A DNA stretch of 64,000 nucleotides, taken from Gerris lacustris (lineage: Eukaryota > Arthropoda > Insecta > Hemiptera > Gerridae). Below are positions 22,832-34,500 of this stretch, piece after piece. A model generated the notes under the pieces. The model was given only the letters and a program-made list of their open reading frames with translations, made no database searches and had not been told where the DNA came from. Made by a program: the position numbers and the translations under genes. The stretch is from contig OX578286.1 of NCBI GenBank assembly GCA_951217055.1, forward strand, positions 41,335,437 to 41,399,436, in the 5' to 3' direction. Numbering within the stretch: the first letter of the stretch is position 1; each line of letters begins with the position of its first letter.

Positions 22832-23412
22832 TAGTCCACAGGCCACCATAAGAAGTGAGTCGCTGATTGATAAAGTTTTCTTACCTTATAGAATCGCTTA
22901 TTTATGCCTTGTCCACCGATGAATTGGGTATATGACAACTGGGCGCTGGGCCATTTCTTTTTTGTTGACATGCCAAACTTGCCCTTCTGCGGGAACATTG
23001 TAAAGAGATAGATAAAGTTTTGATTTTCACAGGATCGTTTAATTAGAGTATTTAAAAAACAGTGGTAAAGGTGGCCACCGATAAGAGTGGGCCGTTTGGG
23101 TTGTCCACCGCCCCAAACATATCGCTTTGCGGGGACGTTGAAAAGAAAACGGCCCACTCTTATGGGTGGCCACCTTTACCACTGTTTTTTAAATACTTTA
23201 ATTAAACGATCCTGTGAAAATCAAAACTTTATCTATCTCTTTTCAATGTTCCCGCTGAAGGGCAAGTTTGGCATGTCAACAAAAAAGAAATGGCCCAGCG
23301 CCCAGTTGCCATATACCCAATTCATCGGTGGACAAGGCATAAATAAGCGATTCCATAAGGTAAGAAAACTTTATCAATCAGCGACTTACTTCTTATGGTG
23401 GCCTGTGGACTA
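22832..23412. mobile_element. Foldback element F, copy 1 (581 bp)
   Basis: Nearly perfect palindrome with arms of about 265 bases and a central spacer of about 50 bases ('ccaccgccccaaacatatcg'). The ends are 'tagtccacaggccaccataa' and its complement. Each arm holds the same 102-nt open segment read outward: + strand 23258-23359 and - strand 22986-22885. It encodes a peptide starting KGKFGMSTKKKWPSAQL and ending GGQGINKRFHK. The segment ends exactly at 'aag|gtaagaaa', a good splice donor, and in the left arm it is preceded by 'tttcaatgttcccgcag'-type acceptor sequence (with 'gtaaag' changes upstream). In the right arm the acceptor is mutated to 'ctg'. The larger ORFs of ~110 codons on both strands run through these arms. 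Confidence 0.85.
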
Positions 23413-23419
23413 TAATTAA

Positions 23420-23960
23420 TTAAATTATACAAACAAATAAAATAAATAAATAATAAAGGCAAAAAAATAATAAAAAGAAAAAATAAAAGAAATTTATCTG
23501 CGATAAAAAAAAAAAAAAATTTCTTAAAAATAATAAAAAAAAAATAAAAAAAAATAAAATAAATTTAAAAGAAGAACTAATATTTTTTGTAAAATATATT
23601 AATAAATGGAAAGAAAAAAAGGAAAATTTAAAAAAAATATTGATGTTGATAATTTAAAAAAGAAAAAAAATGAGAGAGAAAATAAAAAATATACATTATG
23701 ATTTTTTTTTTTTTAATTATACATTATAAAAAAAAAAATGAATAAATAAAAAAAAATAATGTGACTGTAAGTTGTATATGAATTGTAAACGTAAAAAAAT
23801 AATGAAAATTAAAAAAAAAAAATTGTAGCTTGTAATAAAAAAATTATTTAAAATAATTTAATGTTGTTATTATTTGTCCTTTTTTTTGAATAGGTGTTTA
23901 AATGTTAAGTTTTTCTTTAATATTGTTTTTTTTTTTTTAGTTTTATTTGAAAATTACAAC
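23420..23960. other. A-rich low-complexity DNA
   Basis: Dominated by A runs and 'aaataaat' words; no feature seen. Confidence 0.7.
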
Positions 23961-23969
23961 TACATAATT

Positions 23970-24803
23970 AGGTACTTCTTTAGATTGTTACTCTCCTTTG
24001 TTTTTTTTTTTTTAGAATATAAATGACTAACTAAATTTCTATCAAGACAAAGGGATGTTTAGCCCAATGTACTTTGGTGGGACAAAGGAATATTACACTT
24101 TTGTTTTTATAAGGGGAGTAACAGTCTAAAAATGAGCATTCCGTACAGGGCCGTAACTACAATCTTGAGGGCCCTGGGGCAAGATTATTCTGGGGACCCT
24201 TCGTGGTGTCGAGGAGATACCTCCCCCCCCCCAGAAAAAGGGGGTACGGGGGTCCTCCCCCGGAAATTTTTGAAAAATGCATTCTAGAGGTCAAATTTAC
24301 CCACATCTATAGTATTTTATTTTGCGCATGACCCAAAACCGAAAATGTCTAATTAAGCTTATATTATATGATCTCTTCGTAACAGTTTAAGGAAAAAATT
24401 TTGATAAAGGTGAACAATAACAATATACTGAGTAAGCGTCAGAGTTTTTTTGTCAGTTCACCATGTAATATTCCTCAAAAAACTTACTGGTGAACTACGT
24501 TTGTCATACGTTGCCACAGGGCCCCTGGTGCGTGAAAATATTGAATATTTTTCTGTAAATGTCTAGGGGCCCCCTAGTTTCAAAAGAACCGTTTAATAAT
24601 AGTCCATAATTATTCTCTCCTGAAACTAATTTTTTTAATAAAAGGCTTTAAAATTCACATTATTTCGTTTTGCCCATTGAAATTCAAATAGGCCGTAGGA
24701 TCGGGGGCCCCGCCCCGGTTGCACCTTCTTTAGATTGTTACTCCCTCTGTTTTTTTTTTTGTTTTTTTTATATAAGGGGAGTAACAATGTAAAGAAGTAC
24801 CCA
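23970..24803. mobile_element. MITE-A copy 4, interrupted by a ~575-bp insertion
   Basis: The left part 23970-24147 ends at 'gcattccgtaca' and the right part 24722-24803 resumes at 'ccttctttagattgttactc'. Between them lies DNA starting 'gggccgtaactacaatcttg' and ending 'ggggccccgccccggttg'. The insert resembles non-autonomous hAT-type repeats with 'ggcgtaac' starts, but I could not define a target duplication. Confidence 0.65.
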
Positions 24804-25161
24804 TAATTACATGTTTTAAGGTGTGCTTACACAATGAGAGTTGATTGATATCACAAGTAGACCGGTGAGTCAACTAGCATGCTAGATAACATTTTGAACT
24901 GTCCTCAAAATGATGTTTCAGGCACTTATATCCCTCGGTATATAGCTAATGATAGACTAGGAAACGTGAATAGCAAGACCACGAGCTATGTTCAATCAAA
25001 TTGGTTGAGTCAAACTCACCCAGTACGTTTGCTCCGATCAATAATGTCATCTGCAAACGACATATAATGTCATCTTAAGTGAGCGAGGATTGTGTTAACT
25101 TAGTTAAGAGTGAATTCTGTACTAGTACTGCTTAGTAGTTAGTTGCTTAGTCCGTACTATT

Positions 25162-26046
25162 AGTCTTCGCACAACTAGAATTGACGCGTTGACAGCACGG
25201 GAAATTGAGTGACACACAGATTGGCCAACCTCTCTGGGGGAAAAAATAAAGCCACTACGAAACCTTCTTATACTGTTATCCAGAGGGCCTCTCCCCTCCA
25301 CTAGAGACATTTATCTTTGCCTAGTTGGCCCGACCTTTTGTCCGGGAAAATCTCAAGCTCTCATTGGCTCGTCCCCACTTTTGCTAGTTTTTCCTAGCGT
25401 TGGGAACCAATCGATTGAAAAAAATCGACTAAACGGTTGTTTTAAAATATTCATTCATTCGGTTGTGGATATCTAGTTTTCATTCGAATGATATCAGTCT
25501 ATAGTTTGGAGTTGTATTAGTTGTAATTCGGACGTGTATATGTGGACGTGTGTATAACGAGATAACGAGTGTCATGCGCCTTCTCACCCCTCCTCCGCTC
25601 TGAGCCCTTCACCGTCGTTCCTTTCCCCTACCTAAAACCAAAAAACATCCGAATGAAAAAGTCGACTGGATTCAGTCTCAGTCTATATTTTTTCATTCGA
25701 ATGAAAACGATGTCGTAGCAGGCTGTAGTTTGGGACGAGATAACGAGTGTCAAGCGCCTTCTCACTCTCACCCCCCCTCAGCTCTGAGCCCTTTACGGCC
25801 TCCACCGTACTACTCCTATATAAAAAAAAACCATTCGATTGAAACATTCGACTTGCGGGTTCAGTCTCGGTCTATATATTTATTCGTATATCCTATACCC
25901 GCTATGAGACTGTTTTCAGTCGATTGAATTCAATCGACTGTTTTTTCCCGAATCGACTTATTCATTCGGTTGTTTTTTCTAGTCGGTTGTCCCAACGCTA
26001 GTTTTTCCTGCGCTGTCAACCCGTCAATTCTAGTTGTGCGAAGACT
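25162..26046. mobile_element. TIR element M, host of a nested hAT-type element
   Basis: Inverted ends of about 36 bases: 'agtcttcgcacaactagaat' on the left and its complement at 26010-26046. Most of the interior is the nested element at 25395-26000. Confidence 0.7.
25395..26000. mobile_element. Nested hAT-type element, 8-bp target duplication
   Basis: 606 bp flanked by GTTTTTCC on both sides (25387-25394 and 26001-26008). Ends are 'tagcgttggga' and 'tcccaacgcta'. The interior repeats words such as 'cattcgaatgaaaa' and two near-identical stretches ('gagataacgagtgtca'). The short ORFs inside show no domain. Confidence 0.85.
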
Positions 26047-26297
26047 TGTAGTTGCTGTTCTGGCTCGTACACTTTACATATCAGTTAATGAGATTGTTAG
26101 CATTTAATATATCTCTGGCCTCAAGAAATCCAACCCATCTTTTTTTTATAACTTATGATCAGCCTATAAATTGGATTTTATTTATCCCATGTAAAAAAAT
26201 TAAAATCATAATGACACACACTCAAGACGTATTTTCTCTATGAGAAAAATAATGTTTTAATTGAAAGTAATTCATATTTTAAGATTCTGGTAGTAGA

Positions 26298-26702
26298 TTA
26301 AATTTTAATTTAAATCAAATTATAATTATTATTAACTATGGGAAACAGACAGAGAAAAATACACTCCAGCGCCAGGATTTGAACAACGGGCCTCTATATT
26401 TCCAGTATAGCGCTCTACCAACTAAGCTACGCAGGAGAATGATTTTCTCTAACGTTAATGATACCTTGTCCCAAATTTAAGCTTTCCATTTTTCCACAAA
26501 TCTGAGAAGTCAACATTAATGACATAGAACTAGACCGAGAAATAATGCTTATAATTATAAATTACCCAATTAGTACCTGTACCTAGTACAATCAATTAGA
26601 AATTCATATTTTACGATACTTGAGTGCTTTTGCGGCGCTGGAGTGTATTTTTCTCTCTGTTTCCCGTAGTTAATAATGATTATAATTTGATTTAAATTGA
26701 AA
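26298..26702. mobile_element. Hairpin element D with tRNA-like core, copy 1
   Basis: Outer arms are 'aaattataattattattaac' followed by 'gggaaacagacagagaaaaa' on the left, and their complement at the right. Inside the left arm, on the - strand, is a tRNA-like run: A-box-like 'tagcttagttggtagagcgc', a 5-bp stem CTATA/TATAG around the loop CTGGAAA, then a T-loop-like 'gttcaaatcc'. The T stem does not pair and no acceptor stem was found, so it is not a functional tRNA. The right arm keeps only the distal part. Confidence 0.75.
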
Positions 26703-26709
26703 GTAATAT

Positions 26710-28310
26710 TAAATAGAGAACAGTGGATCATTAAAAGGGAAAAAAAGTGTAGACGCACGACGCACAGGTAGAATTACTGGTAGTAAGACATTTAAAGGAA
26801 AAATGGGTATTGTAATATAAAAGAAGGAATAAATAAAGGCCTGAAGTTGCCTCAAAGGAGGTGAAATATAACCAAACATGGAGTAGAAATAAGATTTATT
26901 AATGCCCTATAGACCTGAGTAAGACTGGAGAATAAATGAAATCATAATTTTTAAAGGAAATCAAATGAATAAATAAACCATTTTTTTAAATTAAAATTTG
27001 TATATATTACTATTTGTTTTTATAATTTAATTTCAATATATTATAATAAATAAAATAATTTAAAGAAAAAAAAAATCATAAAGTGAGAAAAAAAAAACTC
27101 ATAACAATAATTTAAATAATAAATACAATATGAAATAATATTTAAAGATAATACAATACATATTATTATGTAAACAATAAATAACAAACAAACCTCTTAA
27201 CTTACTCATAATGAAGTAAATCTCAAAGAATTAACTTGATCAGGTAATAATATAGGTAGATGTATATCTATGGTGACAGGGTTAGATTATATCTTCAAAT
27301 TTAGTGGTTTTTAAAATATTAGTGTCCTAATTTTCAGGAAAAATATTTTCTATTAACCAACTGTACCAACATATTTATTTATTTAAAAAAAAAAATAACT
27401 ACTATAATCATAAAAGACAAGTAAAAAAATTATACACATAATAATAAGAGATATGGTACCTCAGTTACTGAAGAAATTTTTTTTTTTTACCAATTACGTC
27501 CCAAAACACATCTAGCTTATGTGATTATTAGTGACCTCTCCTAATAAGTTTTTACTACTAAGGTTACTAATAAAATTTTTAAAATTCAAATTTCAATTCT
27601 GGAACTAATCCTTTGAGATTTATTCATTTATGAGTTATTCACACACAAAAATCTAGTTTTTTTTAAAAAAAAAAAAAAAAGAAAAACTCTTATTTTTAAT
27701 AACAAACCAAATATTATTAATTAAACTTTTTAACTTAATCAAAAAAAATGGGTCAATAAAACATCGATAATAATGTTAAATAAATATCATATAAAAATCA
27801 ATACATAAATGCAATAAAGTAAATTAGGCCTAAAGTTTATAAAACAATGGCTAATGGTAAAGATTAAAAAATAACAATGAATAATCTAGATAAAGAAGTG
27901 TATACGTCTAGAAGGAAATTTCAACAAATATTTTAATTTTAGTTTGCTCGAATAAATTTTTGAGTTTTAGCTGTTTCTTTAATGTCCTGATAAACTCAAC
28001 GTGATTACAGGACGGATCGGTCACTATACACGTCTACTCGATTCCTTCCAAAATTTCTTTGAACCCTTCTCATACTCTTTTCTAATTAATAAGTATTGAA
28101 TCTAACTAATTTCTACTTATTAAGTAGACATAATAAGTAATACCGCTTATTGAACATAAGTCAATAAGAAGTACTTAATTGGGTAACAAAATATTAATAC
28201 ATTATAATATATAACAAGAAGTCCCTATAAAAATTAAGTTTTTAAAGACTACTACATAAACTATAGTCTACGAGTATGTGTCTGTTTACACTGAACAGGT
28301 AGAAGGTGTA
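26710..28310. other. AT-rich gene-free DNA
   Basis: No exon or known element recognised. Direct 'ttattaagtagacataataa'-type words occur near 28110. Confidence 0.5.
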
Positions 28311-28312
28311 TG

Positions 28313-30092
28313 TGGATGATGGAACAGTTACTAATAACCTGAGTTTCCAAGGTGATAGAAAATGCACAGTTAATTGTAACCTGGGTTTTCAAGATGGAAC
28401 TACAGTTATTTTTATACCGGTTTTTCAAGATAAACAGTTATTTACAACCTGGTTTTTCAATATGATAGAAATGCAGTTATTTGTAACCTAGGTTTTCAAG
28501 ATAATAGACATGCACAGTTATTTGTAACCTAGGTTTTCAAGATAATAGACATGCACAGTTATTTGTAACCTGTGATCAAGATAATAGAAATGCACAGTTA
28601 TTTGTAACCTAGGTTTTCAAGATGATAGAAATGCACAGTTATTTGTAACCTAGGTTTTCAAGATAATAGACATGCACAGTTATTTGTAACCTAGGTTTTC
28701 AATATGATAGAAATGTACAGTTATTTGTAACCTAGGTTTTCAAGATAATAGACATGCACAGTTATTTGTAACCTGTGATCAAGATAATAGAAATGCACAG
28801 TTATTTGTAACCTAGGTTTTCAAGATGATAGAAATGCACAGTTATTTGTAACCTAGGTTTTCAAGATAATAGACATGCACAGTTATTTGTAACCTAGGTT
28901 TTCAATATGATAGAAATGCACAGTTATTTGTAACCTAGGTTTTCAAGATAATAGACATGCACAGTTATTTGTAACCTAGGTTTTCAATATGATAGAAATG
29001 CACAGTTATTTGTAACCTAGGTTTTCAATATGATAGAAATGCACAGTTATTTGTAACCTAGGTTTTCAATATGATAGAAATGCACAGTTATTTGTAACCT
29101 AGGTTTTCAATATGATAGAAATGCACAGTTATTTGTAACCTAGGTTTTCAATATGATAGAAATGCACAGTTATTTGTAACCTAGGTTTTCAAGATGATAG
29201 AAATGCAGTTATTTGTAACCTAGGTTTTCAATATGATAGAAATGTACAGTTATTTGTAACCTAGGTTTTCAATGTGATAGAAATGCACAGTTATTTGTAA
29301 CCTAGGTTTTTAATATGATAGAAATGCACAGTTATTTGTAACCTAGGTTTTCAATATGATAGAAATGCACAGTTATTTGTAACCTAGGTTTTCAATATGA
29401 TAGAAATGCACAGTTATTTGTAACCTAGGTTTTCAAGATAATAGACATGCACAGTTATTTGTAACCTGGGTTTTCCAGATGATGGAAATGCACAGTTATT
29501 ATTAACCTGGGTTTACAAGATGATAAAAATGCAGTTATTATTAACCTGGGTTTACAAAATGATAGAAATGCAGTTATTTGTAACCTGGTTTTTCAAGATG
29601 ATAGAAATGCACAGTCATTATTAACCTGGGTTTTCAATATTATAGAAATGCACAGTTATTTGTAACCTAGGTTTTCAAGATAATAGACATGCACAGTTAT
29701 TTGTAACCTGGGTTTTCCAGATGATGGAAATGCAGTTATTATTAACCTGGGTTTACAAAATGATAGAAATGCACAGTTATTTTTAACCTGGGGTTTCAAT
29801 ATGATAGAAATGCACAGTTATTTGTAACCTAGGTTTTTAAGATAATAGACATGCACAGTTATTTGTAACCTGGGTTTTCCAGATGATGGAAATGCACAGT
29901 TATTATTAACCTGGGTTTACAAGATGATAAAAATGCAGTTATTATTAACCTGGGTTTTCAAGATGATAAAAATGCACAGTTATTTTTAACCTGGGTTTTC
30001 AAGATGATAAAAATGCACAGTTATTTTTAACCTGGGTTTTCAAGATGATAAAAATGCACAGTTATTTTTAACCTGGGTTTACAAGATTATTA
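28313..30092. repeat. 41-bp minisatellite, about 43 units
   Basis: Direct array of 'aacctaggttttcaatatga' + 'tagaaatgcacagttatttgt'-type units. Variants differ in 'caatatgatagaaatg', 'caagataatagacatg' and shorter units lacking 'cac'. The centre is homogeneous; both ends are diverged ('ttattattaacctggg'). Each unit contains the small palindrome CCTAGG. Confidence 0.95.
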
Positions 30093-30094
30093 TT

Positions 30095-31140
30095 AATCAG
30101 GGGTCATAAGATGATGATGATCTGTGGCCTGTGGAAGTTTGAGGCCTGCCAAAGGGCTCATACAACTACATATGTTATAAATGACAAAGGGCTAGTACAT
30201 CACTCATCAGCTGTATAAAACTGGACAGTAATTATAATCTGGGTTTTTAAACAAACCTGACTAGCCACAGTTAGTATCAAGGGGCAGAACCAAACTACAA
30301 TTTTGGAAGATTTTTAAACTTTTCTTTAAACTTTATTTGGTAAAGGAACTTTTCCACCAAAAATATCGTTCTACCAAAAGTGGAAAGCATTTGTAAATAT
30401 TAGCTTTTTATTAGCAGTTTTTAAATTACATTTTTTTTGGAGGGGGGGGAGTACTCCAAGTTAAGTCGCATCTGGTAATTATGTAGCAGCCTTCATATAC
30501 AGAGTATTATCATAAAAAAGATTACTACATTATACACAATTAAAAAAAGAATCATTACAATATTTTTTTTCAGCGAGAATAAGTCTTACGTATGTAAAAA
30601 AGTTTAATCTAATAATTTTAATTATCAATAATTAATTTTAATTTGATTAATTCTTAATTTTATACATAGAAAAAAAGTTTTATTTTCCCATTTTTTTTTC
30701 CTTTTCTCGTTTCTCTTCCTCATTTAATTTTAATTATAAAATAATAATAAATTTAAAAAATTTCATATCTAAAACAAAATGAAATTTTACAAGGAAAAAA
30801 AAAAATCAGTCATTTTATTTATTTATTTTTTTTTTAGATTTAAAAATTTTGAATGGAAAAATATTGAGCTTATATTACTTTATACACGGGAAGAATTTGA
30901 CTTTTATTTTAAATGGAATGAAAAAAGTTTGTTTTATTGATTCTTTTCGGATGAAGATGAATTTTTAAGATGAGTATTTTTGTAAGTCTTCTCTACAAGA
31001 AGATAACAATAAAAAGAACAAAAAATAATTGGAACTTTTTTTTTTCCAATCACTACATTATATGGGGGGAAAAAAGTTCCAATTATTTTAAATTTTCGAA
31101 ATTTTTTTTTGTGGAGTCTCAGCAATTAAACATCGGTTGA
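30095..31140. other. AT-rich DNA downstream of RAB5IF
   Basis: Contains T and A homopolymers and a short inverted pair ('aataattggaacttttttt' near 31025 and its complement near 31075). No exon seen. Confidence 0.5.
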
Positions 31141-31149
31141 CTTATTTAA

Positions 31150-31155
31150 TTTATT
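31150..31155 (-). terminator. Probable RAB5IF poly(A) signal
   Basis: AATAAA on the - strand, 50 bases after the proposed RAB5IF stop codon. Confidence 0.5.
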
Positions 31156-31204
31156 TTGTTGTTTGTTTTTTTTCCGCCATTTAGACAATGTCCAAATGAC
31201 GTTG

Positions 31205-31534
31205 TTAGTCGAAATGCATCCCTGAATATATTATTATCCACGTCACCTGAAAATAAAATTAAGAGAGAATTAGTAAATATTATAAAGAATAGGTTCAACT
31301 AATGAGATCATAATATTGTGGAGTTAAATTTCATAAAGATGGTCAAAAGAGCAGATACTTTTATAGTATGTATCAAAAAGCCTTAAATGGGTAAAGTTAA
31401 GGTAACTTAGTACTTCAGAAAGTGCTAAGAAGTAGAGTAGTAAGAAAACAGTATACTTTTCTGGGTTATCAATAAAATCAAATGATTTAAGCATTCTTAA
31501 ACAAAGACGTGATTGAGATATTTTGTAGTGTAGT

Positions 31535-31569
<35 letters not shown>

Positions 31570-34500
31570 AGGTCTCAGTACTATTACTAGATGGGTAGGA
31601 CAAACCACCTGTTGAAACCTTGCGATTAGGCCATCTTTTAGGCCCATTTTACTATCCCTGAAGTAGAGAGTTGCAGCCACTTCACACATCATACCTCTGT
31701 AACTTGCACCTCCGAAGCGAGTATGATGTGATCATTAGTGAGCCATATAAATCACAGCGAGGGATTGAACCCACGACTTTGTACCACCCTTGATTCATTA
31801 ATGGGCAAGCAGATGTGGTAAGTAATTTAATCTACATGGGCGCCGGCTCTCTTTTGTAGTGTAAATGTGATCCACAAAAATTTCAACGTTAAATACTAAT
31901 AAATGAGCATAAAAAGTAAGAAAATAATACATCCAATCAGTGGCGTATCCAGCGGCTAGGTCTGGAGGGGGCACATTCTAAGTTAGTTTAGATTGGGGAG
32001 GGAGGGGGGGGGATTCGTAATGGTAACAAGACAAGGGAACTACTTATTCAATAAAGCAGCTGATTTTTTTTTTTACTCTATTGGGTCTGGGCTCGTCTGG
32101 GGGGGGGGAGGGCACGTGCCCCCTGTGCCCCCCTGGATACACCACTGCATCCAATTAAGTAGAAGTTTGCAAAATTTTATGAAATGGTAGTGGTTAACAA
32201 AAACAAACGATAAAGCAGACGGCTTATACGATTGAGTAGACCCAATTTAAGAAATCTGGTTGGGGTCTTAACTAGACATAGTCGACTTAAGAGATATCTG
32301 GCATTATAAAAAAAAAATCCTGTGTCCCACCTGTCAAGTGTGGAGCAAAGAAAAGGAGATAGCTAACCACTTTATAAGAGTATATGGAATTATAAGAAAG
32401 AAAACGCTTTCACATATTAGGAGCTGAAGAAATCAGGGGAGAGGAGCTAGTTGCACTAAAGTGGCAAGACATCCTCTCCTTTGTAATTCCAAACTAAGAA
32501 ACTCAAGGGTAAGATGAAAGTGTTTGACAGGAGTGTGATTCACGGGTTGGCTAAAACGACCCAAATATAGTCTAGTTGCTAGGCCTAACCTCCCCTTACT
32601 ACTACAAATCATAAAATGGCAATAAACAAATTAAATGGATGGAATTATTAAAAAATACTCAAACTATATAATAAAAATAATCATAAGAAAGAAGGTGCAA
32701 TTGCTAAATTAAAATAGTGATAATTTTGATAACAGTAAACAATGATAAGCTATCAGCCTCTTGGAGACACCAAATTTTGTCACCAATCTTTGAATAACTT
32801 TGTAAAACAAGGATTTAGGATTATGCTTTCTCTACCCCTTCTCTAAGCTCCTAGCAATTCTTAAATATAAATAAGTGATAATGGTGATAAGTTATCACAT
32901 GACAAAACACAATTTATTGATAAAAAATACATTCGTATAGTATGTTAAGCCTCTTGGAAACACCACATTCTGTCACCAATTTTTGTACAAGTTTTTAAAA
33001 ACGAGGATTTAAGACTATGCGCTCTCTAAGCTCTCAGCAATCACTAAATAGAAATAAGTGATAAGCTATCAGATGACAAAAAACAACTTATTGATGACAA
33101 TACATTATTTTAGTATGTTTAGCCTCTTGGATACACAACATTCTGTCACCAATATTTAAACTTTTTTTTTTAAAATGAGGATTTAGGACTATGCTTTCTC
33201 TACCCTAATAAGTAATAATGGTGATGAGCTATCAGGTGACAAAACACAATTTAGTTTAGTATGTTTAGCCTCTTGGAAAGATTACATTCTGTCACCAATC
33301 TTTGAGCAACTTTTTTATGTAATGATTTTACACAATCCTATCCCTTCTAAGCTCTTAGTAATGGTGATAACATTGATAAGCTATTAGGTGATAAACCAGA
33401 AATTATAGAAAGCTAAGGTGACCAGATTTCTCTGAACTAAATTACGGACAGATTTAATTTGGGGGGTGGGGGGAGGTATATATCCCCCCCCCCCCACCCC
33501 AAAAAAAAAGGAATTTTTTTTTAAATAATAAATATTTACATTTATATGGAAAAAAATATAATTTAAAATTTAAATACAACTTATTATAAAAAAATTAAAA
33601 ATTATTATTACTTTTTACTTTCTCATATAAAGATATAAAGAGAAAGTATTGTGATGGCGCGATAATTCGATTTTGATGGATTTACACGTTTTGAGGTCCC
33701 CTGAGTCCAAAAAAGTGGTTTTAAAAAATGTCTGTCTGTCTGTCGTCTGTGCAGACGCGTGGAGCCTAAACTACTGGGCCGGTTTTGATGAAATTTGGCA
33801 TACAGCTTCAGAAAAATCATACCCCGAGGCGAAATCGAGATAGAATTTTAGCCCCAAATTTAGGGGCGCTACCCCCCAAAACTCTGAAAAATCATTTTTC
33901 GAAAACAGTTCCGACGATTTTGATTCCTTAAGGATATTCCTTCTGTAATTCGTCGTTAAATGAACAAGATCTTCTTTTCGGTCCCATTTCAAATTAAAAT
34001 TAAACCCTAAACTACATACTCTTAATTTTTTTAGTAGGCAATACAATAACTAATATTATATTATATAAATATTAATATTCACTGATTATTTATATTAAAA
34101 ACAGATAATATAAATATTTAATTTAAGATAGTAAATACAAACTACAACTAATATAGAAAACAATTCAAACAAAGATATGATAACATCTTCCTATTCATCT
34201 TTAGCGTCCTTCTTATCAAAATGTCGAGAGAAGATGAAAAACTACGCAACAAATCAAAATATTTCTACAATACAAAACACTTTGTACCAATGCAGAGTTA
34301 GTGCGTTGACAGAGGGGGAAAGTAAAAAAATGGAGTGGAGAGCCAATGAGAGCTCAGGATTTGAAAATCCTCTTAGGATTTTAAAAATCCCGTGCTATCA
34401 ACGCACTAACTCTGAATTGGTACAGATTGTAAGTCATATTTTATTTCAAAAAGTGCTTTTTATACATTAATTTTATAAAACCTCAGAATTATGGACAAAT

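Noticed and set aside
26370..26435. tRNA gene on the - strand (A box, CTGGAAA loop, B box)
   Set aside because: The T stem does not pair, no acceptor stem is present and the run is embedded in a repeated hairpin element.
28313..30092. CRISPR-like array
   Set aside because: Repeats are contiguous 41-bp units without unique spacers, in a eukaryotic intergenic region; this is a minisatellite. The same applies to 15368-16110.
31324..31692. 122-aa ORF with a poly-Tyr run on the - strand
   Set aside because: It reads through the SINE-1 (TAG/CTA)n tail.
33623..34046. ORFs in the R1 repeat
   Set aside because: Frames are not conserved between R1 copies and no domain is seen.
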